From NCBI RefSeq assembly GCF_002999335.1, contig NW_020312036.1, forward strand, positions 558,001-622,000: a stretch of 64,000 nt of DNA, given 5' to 3'. Position 1 is the stretch's first letter; each line of letters begins with the position of its first letter. This document shows, one piece after another, positions 1 through 11,504 of this stretch. Source of the stretch: Cyclospora cayetanensis. Its lineage: Eukaryota > Apicomplexa > Conoidasida > Eucoccidiorida > Eimeriidae. A program made the translations under genes and the position numbers. Below the pieces are notes generated by a model, which saw only the letters and a program-made list of their open reading frames with translations, searched no databases and was not told the DNA's origin.

Positions 1-1396
1 GCTGCTTGCCGTTGAGTGAGACACAGTGGCAAAATTGCTGGAGAACCATCTTATACAGCCACTCATTGTCATTCTGCCGCAAGCTAAGCTGATTATAGTG
101 CAGTGGCCGGGCGATTAGGCTACAGAGGACACGGATATGTGTGGGTAATAAGATGGTTGATGGGCCTTCCCTCCCCCCGTTTGTTGCGTGTGTATATGTG
201 GGTGTGTATAGGGCTAGATAGTGCACAGCTCACTAAAAGACTGTTTCTCCTGTGCTTCTGTCTATCATTCAAGAAAAAGCTGCTCGCTGCGTAGGTATAG
301 ACTCCGGAAAATTGTAGAAGGTAGGCCGTGTGCAAGGGTCTTGCGGGGCTCAGCGTGGAATGGTGCAAATGAAAGATTGCGAATGCCCAGTCACGAAGTG
401 TCACGTGCCTCATAAGCAAGTGAGAGCGTATCCTTGATGAACGTTTACAATAAAGCAGTTTTAGACGGCGCCTTGCCTCGGTTCGACTGCATGCAGCCCG
501 TGCATCGCGGGAGGTGCAGCGTCCCCCGGGGCATCCTCAACCAGCGAGGGAAGCAGGGTGATCTTTCAATGCATTCGTCGTTGCCGCGTACTTCGGACTC
601 CCTCTACATGTTATTTTATTAGCTAATGCTAACTGCTTCCCGACTTCCTACGTAGAAGAGACATGCACATGCTGGCCAATTGGCCCATGTGTTTTTATCC
701 AAGCAAACCATTGGACCTTGTCTCACCGCTCCTCGTGGCTGTGTTCCTCACATCGACACTTCATTGTCCATGTTAAAAGCTTTACACTGGTTTCCTATTA
801 TCATCTAAATGAGAATAACTAGGGGTGTAGATCTTTGAACCTTGCCCCCAGTTTTTGCTCCTCTGGTAACCAAGCGAGCGGTGACCTACCGCCTCCGGTG
901 AGCATCTTCATGCAACATGAGCTGTGCAATTACCAGGATATTGCGATAGATAAATTCAGGGTAAGTAATGTGATTCTTCCTTAAGCAGCTCACACAGAAG
1001 GGCGAAGCAAACATCCTCGGGCATAAGGGGACACTGCATTTTTTTCTGAGTAGCCATGACACCATGTAATGAACGCGAGGCTGGAATACCATGAGAAGCA
1101 AATGTTTTGCTTGTTAGTTTTTTAGCACTCTCAGCAGGCAGGTATGAATGAAATCGCCCTCTCTCCGCAGTTCGACGATGGCAGATCCTTCTCAATGGAT
1201 TCACCCGCAGAAAGCGACATCTCTGTGGCTACGTTTCGCGTGTGCTTTGTGTAGGTTTTGTTCCAAACACTGGGTCAAGACTGTGAACAACCTTGGGCGG
1301 TGCATTGAGCAGCGGATACCCTCTGTCTGTATATACTCCTGCGCCACTCTTCTCCCTGTCGTCTATCCGCGTACCCCTAATTCCTAAAAAAGGACC
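1..1396. other. No gene recognised
   Basis: Only short open frames on both strands, none with a recognisable domain, signal peptide or coherent splice pattern. Composition is near balanced and lacks the CAG/CTG runs seen further on. It could hold the 5' region or leader of the membrane-protein gene that starts near 1397. Confidence 0.4.
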
Positions 1397-4300
1397 ATGG
1401 AGGTCTCAAGCTCATTGGCTAAATCTTGGAGGGGATTATTCCTGTGGCTATCAACTCATTGTGTTGCTCGTTCGGCTTTGATAAAGGATGAATTATTAGG
1501 AGAGCACTGGCCAACGCTGGCCGTCATGGTGATGTGGCTCCTAGCCGAGCTTATTCCGAAGTTCTTCTGCCGAAGAGCCACAAACTCCCTACCTCAAGGA
1601 TTGATTCTCGGATATGTGCTTACTGGAATTGTTTGTCAAAAAGCATTATTTGTGTACGTCGGCACAGGTTCTTCCTAGCCTCATACATCTGTCAAAGAAA
1701 CACATGGGGCCTGTCCTAAATACCTAGGTCTGCAACTACGGTTCGTGGACCCAACTCGTCGTTTTCCTGGAGTGCAGACATGCATACTTGGCTATTTACA
1801 TAATAGTTGTCTTCTGGTGTGAGCAAAGATATTCGGTGTGATTTTTGGCAGTGGCTGTGCCTGTGTGTATGGTGATTCAGCTCCAGCGGTTTCTCTGATC
1901 CAGCAAAGTTTGGGCTCTCCCTGGCCCTGGCAGATACAAGCAAGCTATCTCTGCTATTTTTTCTCTTACCTGTAAGTTCAAAGGAGGCCTGACTGTGGGA
2001 GTACTCAATATGCAGCGAACGTGTCCCAAGTACATTGCCGCTGACGTTTAATTGTATTGCTGCACACCTTGAAACCAGACCGTCGTTTTCAGTTCCTCCT
2101 TGCTCTTCTTCCATGTTCTTTTCTTTCTTATGGCTCTTGGATGCATATACGTACACGAGGCAGGCATGCCTTGCGTTCTGGTTGTTTCGCAGGTGGTAGA
2201 ACTGGTGTTGCTGTTGGTGATCGACTCCTTGCTACAGCTGTTGATTCTGCAGCAGCAATTACCAGCGCCACCGGAGCTCACTGGCATGTATCACATGCTG
2301 CTGCTTGCAGATGTGCTGTTTGTGGCCTTGTCCCTTCTGCTTTATGTGTTCGGCCCGTGGCAATCCAAAGAGAGCACACCTCAAACGCAGTTGCCGGAGC
2401 AAGCCACACCACAAGGGAACACTACAGTTGTTAGAGGCGGAACGGCTCGAAATGTGAAAGCACTGGCTACGTCTGCAGAAGGAATAGTGCCTCAGGACGA
2501 CGAAGGAGAGCTGCTGGCGAAGTTCTTGTGAGGCTCCCTCTTGATATTTGTCGGGTGGTCTCTGTGGTTACTGCTTTTTCCGCTTTATGTTTGTTTATTT
2601 CCATTTCACGAGCCAGTGTGGCAAATGACTGGCATGGGTCTAATGGACCTGTACTATTCTTTGCATTTTTGTGTTGCATGTAATAGTCGTATGGACATAG
2701 CTGACTATTGTGTTGTTCATCCACCAGGTATCCAAACTGCACCGACAAGCAGTCCTCCACAGAATTATATAATGCTCACCGACGTTGGCACAGGAGTGAC
2801 AAGAAGCCTACTACGAGAGAAGCTGGCCGACACAACACTGTAGAAGTCTCCTCAGAGGCTCTATTGGAACATATATTGCTTTCTTTAGCTACAATTTTCT
2901 TGAAACAGGAAAGCGAGCCTAGCGATGGTCTAATTCATGACGGTCGTGACGAAGAAAGGTTTCCCACGCAAGTCAGAATGAAGGAAGAAAGTCAGCCATG
3001 CAAATCAGCAGCTGACATAGCAGAAAAAATTGGAAATCAAATACGGTTTACAGATGCGCTCAATGAAGCATCTGGAAGCTCACATCGCGCTCACTATGAT
3101 CAAGATGGCTCCTCACCACTCCGGGTCTCGCCATTAGAGCGGACCAAAAGACGCACCGATGCACAGAGGGCCTTGCAGGCTGCTAAAGCATCTGAAAAAT
3201 CCGACATGAGTACATCTGGGCGTCTATCGTGCCCACAGACTTCCGTGGACGCGCCAAGTACCGTTGAGGGCAAGCCTCCAACATATGAAGGAACGGAGGT
3301 ACCCAGCCTTACGGTGAAGCCGCTATTTTTGGTTAGAACCGCAGCACCGCTGACGGAGGACTCAGTACGCGAAATCGCTGCAATATCTACGCCAAGTGCA
3401 CAACATTACAAAGCTCAGATGGACGTGGCACGTAAGGGTCTCCTAACATACTTGAGGGAACAGACGACTAAAGCCAACGAGGAACGTGCTCAGCGGGCTC
3501 GACAAGCGAATGGGGCTTCAAATGCTGGAGGGAACGGTAAGCGTGTAATTGCCGGAATCCCTTATGGTAGGGCCAGAGCAACTAGCCAGTCTGCACCCAC
3601 GAGGTCTTAGGACCAGAGCTATGGTCTCAGCCCAGGGGAAGCACCACTCAGCTGGGCGAAAGAGTCACTGTCTCGGTTCTGTTCCTCAGGAAGCCGGCAA
3701 ATGAAAGGAGCACCTGGAACTCCAGCTGGTATCAGTAGCGTTTCGGCTGGGATGGCACCTCAGGCTGAGCCATTGCAGAGCAACAGCAACGGAGTGATGG
3801 TGGTAGATATCACAGACGGAGGAAAAGTGGGGGAGGAGGTTTGTGCAGCGCTCGCAAGCCTTGTGGGCCGCCCTCCACCCAGCCGAAAGCGTGCTTCCGT
3901 AGACAGCAGCATTAGCAGCACTGTGGCATCCACGCTTTACAACAGCCAGGGCATTCACCCCAGCGAATCAATCTACGAACGAGCAGTAGATCCACTGGCA
4001 AACAGGGCCCTAAGTGGACAGCCGAGTTTGGCGGTCCTTGAGAGACAGCAGCAGACCCAAAAGTTGGAAGAGCCGCTCGACACAACGCTCATGCGGAGCG
4101 ATAGGGGAGATCACGGCCGGCGGGTGCCCTTGTGTAAGCGCAGTACAAAAGTGCTGACGGTACCCCTTGAGCCTGGCCTACCAGTAGTAGTCCAGGCTCC
4201 CCCGTCTTCAGACAGTGAGAAAGAAGGCCGTACCACGCCAGTTGGATCCCGCGAGATAAAATACGGCGTTTCGCAACCACTGAGAAACAGGGGCTATGAA

Positions 4301-5347
4301 GATGGAGAAGGATCTCCAATGCAGCGCCCAGCAGCTCTCGACCCGTTTGCAGTGCCATCAGCCCCAGGAAGATTCCCACCTTCTGTTTTCTGGGGACGTT
4401 CGGGGGCCATTGGGTGTAATGGCACACCTATGCTGAGCCCTAGGGTGAATGCAGGACCAAGCATTGCCCCACAACGTAGGGCTGTCGATGACATAGGTGT
4501 GCAGAGACGGACGACACTGCCCTTCGGGGTGGAGAGACACTTCCAAAGATCACCACATGTTCTTTTCAGAGAAGTAGACGGTAATTGGATGAAGGAGGGG
4601 ACAGCGGTCCGTGACAGCTTGGGCAAAGGGGAGTACATGTACACCGGCTCAAAGCGGTTTTTTGGAACCCCATCGCTGCCCAATAGGATCTGTAAAGATC
4701 AGGAGCAGCAACCAGGCACAATGAGGGGGGATATCGAGAAGTTTCGGGCCCTTGCCATGAAACGCCGCGGCAAGTGTAAGGACAGCACAACCCTTGAGCC
4801 CTTGAAGGAGAAGCTCTCAAGTCATGATTCATCGAGATTGCAAAACACAGCTGCTTGGAACGAACTGATCCCGGGCGAAGCAGGGGATACAAACGTGGGA
4901 ACTCCTGTTGAGCGGGGTGGCGATGCTGCTCCATCGGCTCCAAATGCATGCCAATGCTGTGATGGAGGGATAGTGGAAGAGCCTAGTTTTTCAAGGCAAG
5001 GGGCGGTGGGCGCAAGTGGTACCCCTGTGGTAGTGCTACGGGCCCTAGAACCTGAAGGCGGCACGCCTCAAAACGTGAGGAGAGATCTTCCAGGTCTTTT
5101 GTCGAATGCCACCGATACGCCTGCAGGATTGCAACAGCCGCACGGCACACCACACGCCGAGGGGGAGCAACATCTTTTCCGCGGGTATTTACACCCTCTG
5201 AGGAATTCCAGTAGGCGGCGGGAGGGCGGGGATCCCCTTCCCCATGCGGCTAATGGTGGTACCCCGATGTTCTTGACAATGCAGGAGTTGCTGCACCCCT
5301 CAGATAGATTCCAGCGGAGTGAAGGGGCAGCAATGGGCGACACGTAG
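1397..5347 (+). CDS. Multi-exon membrane protein with long low-complexity tail
   Basis: Function unknown. Proposed exons are 1397-1667, 1904-1971, 2193-2527, 2728-3536 and 3690-5347, giving about 1046 residues. The last two introns are the best supported: donor gtgagg at 2528 with acceptor cag before 2728, and donor gtaagc at 3537 with acceptor cag before 3690; both keep the frame. The two first exons are less certain because the first donor (gttctt) is weak, but phases agree throughout. The first ~200 residues hold about four hydrophobic segments, including the stretches around 2193-2250 and 2287-2350. The remainder (from ~2370) is polar and unstructured. The third large exon repeats a Gly-Thr-Pro tripeptide at least eight times. 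Topology suggests a membrane-anchored protein with a large soluble tail. I do not recognise the family; a nuclear-pore or pellicle protein are guesses only. Confidence 0.55.
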
Positions 5348-6268
5348 CAGTCTGTTTCTGGAGGCCCCATAGGAAGCATGGAACTTAACGGCTCCATGGA
5401 TTAGCTACCCGGAGAAGCCATGGCATCAGCTAGATGATGTGCAACCTTCTTCAGTGAGGGCCAAGAGCCATGATTATTTGAGGAATGTACTCTCCAGGCG
5501 GCAGAAACACGTGACCTGGCGTAATAGTTTGGGGCTGTCATAGAAACTATCAGTGTAGCATGACTGCCGATGCTTTCTGATGCTATACACAGTATGTGCG
5601 CACCAGTGAAGCCTTCCACAGGCTACTGGTGGGTATGCTCGAGGCATACAGTATTAACAGTTAATAATCGTTGTGAATAGCCAAAGGGCGTTCACTACAG
5701 GAAATGCGGTGTCTAAATCTGTCCTGGATTGGGTGAGTCTGCCCAGGCGTCTGGTGTTTGGCTACGGTGTAGCCGCTTGCTGCCCCTATCGGGCCCTCTT
5801 TGCAACTGCTGTGTGTCCCCTTTTACTGGGCTCTTCAAGGGGTTTATTTCGGACTGTCAGACAAATACCTCTGTAAGAGGGTTCTGCATCTGAACCGTAT
5901 AGGGTGCCACATGCACAATAAAGCATCATCGTGAGTTCAACACCAGAATATCTCGCCGTATTGTTAGTACACAGCCTGCATTGGGGCTTAAAAGCTTACA
6001 GGGGAGGAGGATCAGACAGTGAGGCCGCGAAGCACTCCCGCTCCCCCCCGCCCAATTCCCCACAGCCTTCATACAAAGCAATTTTCGCAGAACCACTGAT
6101 GCGGTGTTTCATAAATGTCTGAACAGAATTCCAACTACCAAATAATGCTGAAGCAGTGGGAAGTGTTCAATAGCTTTTGCAGCCCGCGAGAGGGGGGGAC
6201 AACCGTCGGAGTTCAATTACAATGGCGCTTATGTTGCGCTGTTGAACAAACGACTGCAGACAGAAGCA
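5348..6268. other. Intergenic, nothing recognised
   Basis: Convergent spacer between the membrane-protein gene on the plus strand and the POP7-like gene on the minus strand. Only short frames without domains. It may contain 3' untranslated sequence of both genes, and a last exon of the minus-strand gene cannot be excluded. Confidence 0.35.
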
Positions 6269-7036
6269 TCAAAACCTCGATTTGCGTTCCTCGCATGTGA
6301 CGACTACGCAGGATATAATGTGGATACGAGTCATGAATATCGAAACAGTTAAAACAGCAAGCGCACAAAGATTACACAGGGCCGAATACCGCAAATACTT
6401 GTTGCAATACACCTGTATGGGGCCGCGTACGTTCAGGTCAAGCTGAATGCCTGCTGCTTCAAGCGCTCCATCTTTCGGACCCGCTAAAACGTTCTCTAGA
6501 GACAAGACTTCATCATAAGCTTGAACAGTAGTTGTCTCTGCTGAAATTGCCACAAGGGCCGCATCGCCCCCTTCAATGGCAGCCAACCTTGCTGCAGCAG
6601 CAGCGAACACAGCCGCCGCCTTCTGCTCAAAAGTCGCTCCTGAAGCTTCCTCCAGTTGTGTTGTAGGCGCTCCTGGCGGTGGTGCTGTAGCAGCTGCCTG
6701 TTCACGCAGGGGTGCCGCTTGTTGTTGTGGCTTTGTCACCGTACAGTTGTAGCTCACTTGCCCCCCAAATGCAGCCACGACGTCTTGGGCTAAGTATATC
6801 GCCGTTTCTACGCAGCTGCCAGCTCCTCGAATCCGCACTGCACCGTATGGACCACGGAGGAGATTTTGGCAGCGCTTAAAATACACAACGAGGGGGACTC
6901 TGCGAGTCACGAAGACTTCAAAAGGGCGGAGTGGAGGCCGCGCTATGGGGCTACGAGACACGATTTCTGAGAATACAGAGACAGCAGAAGTAATAGGAAC
7001 ACGTGTGTTATCGTACAAGAATATCGGTCTCTCCAT
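6269..7036 (-). CDS. POP7/RPP20-like Alba-domain RNase P/MRP subunit
   Basis: Likely an Alba-fold protein of the RPP20/POP7 type, which binds the RNA of RNase P and RNase MRP in nucleus and nucleolus. The start is the ATG at 7036; the frame is open further upstream only from a GTG. Residues ~28-95 match the family pattern: a first strand ending in FVTRR, a helix with the KRCQNLL motif typical of POP7, a strand VRIRG, a helix ETAIYLAQ and the strand VSYNCTV. An Ala/Gln/Pro-rich insertion of about 90 residues follows, then TTTVQAYDEV, which resembles the closing Alba strand. The C-terminal 30 residues become hydrophobic and may be read-through into an intron, because CAG followed by gtgtat occurs near 6420. 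The 255-residue length is therefore an upper estimate for this exon. An Alba protein of another subfamily is the main alternative. Confidence 0.6.
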   Translation of the reverse strand: MERPIFLYDNTRVPITSAVSVFSEIVSRSPIARPPLRPFEVFVTRRVPLVVYFKRCQNLLRGPYGAVRIRGAGSCVETAIYLAQDVVAAFGGQVSYNCTVTKPQQQAAPLREQAAATAPPPGAPTTQLEEASGATFEQKAAAVFAAAAARLAAIEGGDAALVAISAETTTVQAYDEVLSLENVLAGPKDGALEAAGIQLDLNVRGPIQVYCNKYLRYSALCNLCALAVLTVSIFMTRIHIISCVVVTCEERKSRF

Positions 7037-7063
7037 GCTAAGCAACGGTTCCTGTGGCCGCAC

Positions 7064-7997
7064 CCCGAAGTTAAAGGAGCGGAAACATAGGTTTTTGCAT
7101 GCAGGGCTGTAAAGGCTCCATTTTACGGCCTAAGGTACCGAAAACTTTCCCGCTCAAGATTGCAGAAGAGAAGCCTTTGTTCTGGGACCGCATAAGGCGG
7201 CCACAGGTTTTGGTCTACATGGCCTCATTACCTTTTGGCGACTCCAACACTTCATGAGGCAAAACGGATATATGAGTCATCAGGATACACCACAACAGAC
7301 ATAGTTTCAATGAATAGGTGTCTCTATGGAGTTTTAGAGGATGCTCAGTTTGCGGAGCAGGCCTAGGGAGGAAGAGCGCGCATGTGATGGAAATGGGAAA
7401 TACCACTTACCTGCGCGGTCCCCCATGGCTTCTAAAGCGCCTTGATTGCCTCTCTCTTTGGCCCTTTTCCGCCGTTCCCACGCGCGCCCCTTGCCGGTGT
7501 ATGTCGCATGCGCCTAGCTAAAGTTGTTCCCTGTAGCCTGCTACCAGGACTACTTCCCAGCGCCTCCTGCAGTCAGCAGCGTGATGCGCTACGAACACTG
7601 CACTGCTGCGCTGCCTAGACTCACTTGATTGACTACCAGTGGGACAGCACCACGAAGAGCAGTGCGCGGCAGACACTAAGCCCAGGGGAACAAGTCTGCT
7701 CCGCACTTCAGCGAGGGAAGCCTGGGCAGCGACATGCCACTACCCCTAAGAAGAGCTTGGCGCTTGACTGTAAAAAGGCTAGGAAGGAGCAGCAGTTTGC
7801 CTTTCTATAGAGAGAGCCAGAAGAGAGGGAGGAAGAAGCCTTGAGGGCGCGTGGGGCCCGATGGTGTTGGGACTGGAGAATGCACGCCATGCAAGCAAGA
7901 CTTCCACAACGCCCTTCAAAAGAATTCATACAGAAAGCCGAAAAAATGAGAAAAAGCAGGTAAAGGCAACCACAGGCAGAAGAAGCAAACGCAAGAA
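7064..7997. other. Intergenic, nothing recognised
   Basis: Upstream of the POP7-like gene and downstream of the tRNA gene. Short frames only. A/T-rich runs at 7940-7965 lie 3' of the minus-strand tRNA and read as T-rich on that strand, which fits a polymerase III stop. Confidence 0.4.
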
Positions 7998-8069
7998 GCC
8001 GACGACGGGGCTCGAACCCGCGACCACGAGGTTAAGAGCCTCGCGCTCTACCGACTGAGCTACATCGGC
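7998..8069 (-). tRNA. tRNA-Lys (anticodon CTT)
   Basis: A complete 72-base cloverleaf on the minus strand. The acceptor arms GCCGATG and CGTCGGC pair over seven positions with one G-T. The D stem is GCTC/GAGC, the anticodon stem CGAGG/CCTCG with loop CTCTTAA, and the T arm contains GGTTCGAGCC. The anticodon CTT reads AAG (lysine). No intron is present and no CCA is encoded, as expected for a eukaryotic nuclear tRNA gene. Confidence 0.95.
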
Positions 8070-8798
8070 ACACGGCAGAAGTTTAGCATTATAGGGCGAT
8101 ACGGTCACACGGTGAGGAAGAGCCAACTTTAAGCACGCGGGACTCTTCCTGTTACAATGACGCAGCTATCAGGAGATCAAACGCTAAAGTACTCGCTACG
8201 TAGTCGCCCCACAGGCCCCGCACACTGTTTGTGAAATGCCCGCACAAGTGCACATAGCGCATACGGAAGAGCGCTCGGCGAGGATCCTCGAGGCAGAGGG
8301 TTCGATACAGGAGCCCGTCCCGTACTGAGGTAGTTGGGCAGTTTCGGCGTTATGCAGCATCTGCTGAGCCGTTTCGGAGTAATGTTACAGCAGCCCACCT
8401 CGCGAGGAACCGCAGACGAGCGGCCTACACGGGCCGTTCCACTGTCGTCACCCCGTCTACGCGCTCTAGTGCGCCCCTCTCCGTATGCGCTGGCGAAACA
8501 ACTGTCTCCCCCGCTGGATGGCTATCGCTTGACTATCATCGCCCGAAGCTGCACCACCTACGGTGAGGCCGACTACTTCCCAAGAACTACCTAAAAGCCA
8601 ATGGCTCTACAATAGACGCGCTAAAATTCCACGAACGGCGACAGGAATGTGTAGCGAGCAGTGTTATACGCGTTGTAACGCCACCTGTTTCGGCCTTTGC
8701 GGCCCCTCAAGGAGGCGCTGCTGCTAGCTGCTAACTGCTCAGCGCTAGCCGCAACCCACTCAAGCTGCCAACAAAGCCCGAATCAAAAGATTATGCAC
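8070..8798. other. Spacer between tRNA-Lys and rps7
   Basis: No convincing coding frame. It is the 3' flank of rps7 and the 5' flank of the tRNA gene, both on the minus strand. Internal polymerase III boxes lie inside the tRNA itself. Confidence 0.4.
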
Positions 8799-10163
8799 TT
8801 AGTAGACGTGGTCAGGGAAGAGGAAAGCGGCGTCCTTATTGGTCAGGCGCTTGTACACAGCAGCGAACGTCCAAAGTTTCTCCTCGAGGTTATCCTTCGC
8901 CTTGTCCTTCGGGTCGAGGTGAACCTTCATGAGCTTCGACCCGTCGGCCCTCACACGCCACCTGTGCGCACGCATGCAAGTACACCGCGAAGCTTTCGAG
9001 AGCAATAAGGAGGCCGCAAACGGAGCTCCCTCCCGATTCGCCGCAACGCCACCCACTCAGAGGACAGCAACGAACTACGCCCCTATGAAAGACCGCACCC
9101 GCCACAAAGAGGCCAGCAAAACTAGAAAAAACGCCGTCTCGAACATCCTGCGCGGGTGCACAAATTAAGAGACTGGACGTTCGAAGATCATCGAGGAAAC
9201 CAACCTGCGGCCAACGACCTCGGAGGGGGCTACGATGTCGTCCAGCATGGCATCCTGCACGCTGGTGAGCGTGCGTGAGCGCGGGCGTATCTTCAAATTC
9301 TTGCGCTTGTAGTCCAAGCCCACAATGCTCCTCTGCGCGCAAGCATTCTCTCAGGCCAACACCACGTGGGATAACACTCCCCGCGTTGCTATTCTTCCGC
9401 CTCGAAACCACACCCTCAAGGTACCACGTGTGGAGCCAACGAGGAACTGAGCACCGCCAGACCGAATTTACAGCCTCTTCCAGAAAGGCACAGATATATA
9501 TGTATTTTTATATGTATGCAGCACTGCGAGAGGAGCAGACCGGGCACGGCCAAAAGAACGGAGCTGATAGAGCCTCCTCAGTAAAGGGGAGCATCCACAC
9601 TGCAATTTGGATAGAGCTTTGGAATATGGGCAACGAAAAGCGCCGCCATGAGAACAAAAGCCAGCCGAAGCCACCAATGAAAAGGCGAACCTGGGCAATG
9701 ATAACGACGTGTCTCTTGAGCTTTTTCTCGAGTTCTTGGATCAGCCTGGCGTGAATGCGACGAACGACATTTGCGTAGACCCGGTAGGGCACGAAGATGA
9801 CCAATGCTGCCTTCCCGGAGGCGGGTACATCTACTGGCTTTACAGCACACACCGTCAGCTCGGCCACTTCGGCACGCAGCTCAGACTGAGCGCTAGACTG
9901 AAAGCAAACGCACGTGAAGTGATGGAGCCAAGAGCTAGGCGCTGCGAGGATGGTAGCAGGGACTAGCCAGGGTGCCAGTTGTGCAGATGGTGGAGGACGG
10001 TGTTGCATGCAGCAAGGCAAGAGAGCGGTGCGGAAGGATGCATAGAAGGGCACGTACAACACAGGGGGCGTACCTCGATTTCGGCGAGGCATCGCTCGAC
10101 CTCCATTTCGACGTCGGTGGGTTGGCTGCCATCAGCTTTAACGATCCGCTGTCGAGTCGTCAT
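8799..10163 (-). CDS. RPS7: 40S ribosomal protein eS7 (RPS7), four exons
   Basis: Component of the small cytosolic ribosomal subunit. Exons on the minus strand are 10163-10074, 9897-9691, 9332-9205 and 8961-8799, totalling 588 bases and 195 residues, the usual size for eS7 (about 190-200). All junctions are GT/AG and in phase. Exon 1 begins MTTRQRIVKADG, as in other eS7 proteins. Exon 2 carries the family core with VIFVPYR and RLIQELEKK. Exon 3 has the RPRSRTLTSVQDAML segment and VVGRR. Exon 4 has DGSKLMKVHLD, TFAAVYKRLT and a FLFPDHVY end just before TAA at 8801-8799. Introns are 176, 358 and 243 bases. Two TGCATGC motifs lie 50-80 bases upstream of the start codon. Confidence 0.95.
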
Positions 10164-10212
10164 TTTCCTTGACTGTAATCTGAATACACAGCACGCAAGA
10201 AGCACGAAGCGG

Positions 10213-10242
10213 TGCATGCAGCGCCTTCCCAGTCGGCATGCA
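10213..10242 (-). promoter_or_regulatory. Pair of TGCATGC motifs upstream of rps7
   Basis: TGCATGCA at 10213-10220 and GCATGCA at 10236-10242 (TGCATGC on the minus strand) sit 50 to 80 bases upstream of the eS7 start codon at 10163. This word matches the TRP-2 element, (T/C)GCATGC(G/A), described in Toxoplasma ribosomal protein promoters and linked to ApiAP2 binding. Functional conservation here is inferred. The motif is fairly common elsewhere in the window, so the position is the stronger argument. Confidence 0.5.
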
Positions 10243-10308
10243 CAGTGGTGGCTCGACCTCTGGCCATATGCGGTCGGGGGCAAGGCTCCCTTGAGGGCAG
10301 CCCAGCCC

Positions 10309-10980
10309 CTAGAAACGGGAGACGCAGCCCCTGTTCGAGACGCAGCCGTCGCTGTGGAGCCACACCAATAACATTCGAAAACAAAACACGCGAAAAACGC
10401 CCTCGACGAACTCACGACTCCTCCCACTGACGGGTGGGGCGCTACGTAGGAGGAGGACGCACACGGGCTGGCCACACGCCACTATTCTTACAAAAGTCCA
10501 CCGTAATTGGCACTGTTTGTGCCGATAGAGCCGGCAGACGATGCAGTGGCTGCGCCAGCACGAGTTGCAAACCCGCCAGGACTGAGCCGTCCCCGCTATC
10601 GCTGCTGCCGCTGCTAAGAACGCAGCTGCCATGGTGCCCCCCGAGGGAAATACAGGCAACAAACCAATCAGATAGATCCATGTTACAGCAACTGAGCCGA
10701 GGAATCCCTTAAACGGATGAAACCAGACGGCAGCAACATCGCCGGCCGCCCCATACATACCCCGCAGAAGGTCTGCCTGCACGTCAACGGTCCCGAATGC
10801 GGTGTAGGGGGGGAGAGAGACTCCAAAACAACTTACTCGAAAGCAGATAACCCTCCTCAGTGCTCCCTCCTCAAAGATGAAACATTTTTACGCTGCAACC
10901 AAGTGCAGCGCACGCACCCCAGCCCACACAGGTCCCCACTGCAGGGGCTGTGCTGCTCGTTCGGGTTTGCTGCTGCTTGG

Positions 10981-11016
<36 letters not shown>

Positions 11017-11109
11017 ATGGTGTGAAGTACAATGCCAGCGGTGGCTAGCTTCAGCAGCAAATTTTAGCACTTCTTTTGCCTCTCCCAGCGGGTCTTCTGC
11101 CGGAGGCAT
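10309..11109 (-). CDS. Putative small membrane protein, two exons or more
   Basis: Function not recognised. A first exon 11109-11031 starts with ATG and reads MPPAEDPLGEAKEVLKFAAE, an ordinary amphipathic N terminus. It ends at donor gtactt in phase 1. A second exon can start at 10772 after ggcag in the matching phase. It carries a hydrophobic stretch around 10700-10610 containing GFLGSVAVTWIYLIGLLP, then an Ala-rich hydrophobic segment. The 3' end is uncertain; the frame stays open to 10309 but loses coding character after about 10560. In this model the CTG run at 10983-11016 falls in the intron. The gene lies immediately upstream of rps7 on the same strand. Confidence 0.4.
10983..11016 (+). 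repeat. CTG trinucleotide run
   Basis: About eleven uninterrupted CTG units (CAG on the other strand). Every frame reads as a homopolymer (Leu, Cys, Ala, or Gln, Ser, Ala), so its openness is no evidence of coding. In the model above it is intronic. Confidence 0.9.
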
Positions 11110-11504
11110 GTGCCGTTTTCACTTTCCGACTAAGGCTGATCGTTTTGTGCCGCGTGTTTTCTTCCTGCTGCCTGCAGCTGGCCCCTTGTGCATGCATTGA
11201 ATGCACTTGCTGCCGCACTTCCGGACGTGCCAAGCGTTTGTGAACTGCTAATTTGGTGGTTCTGTGCCGTTTGCACGCTTCGCGCAGGCCGAGCGCCTAG
11301 GCTGTGCGTACACTGTGCTGCTGGCGCGCAAAGACTCCCCTTGCTAGGCGTCGTTGCTGAAGCAGCACCTCCCGCGGCTGCCAAGGCATCGCAGGAAAAA
11401 CAGAGCAGCACCTGCGCGCCCTATCAGAGGCAGAGGCAGTGGGCAGCCGCAGCTGCAATAGGCGTGGCCAATGGAAAACACGCCGGACGGATTGGCTGGT
11501 TTTG

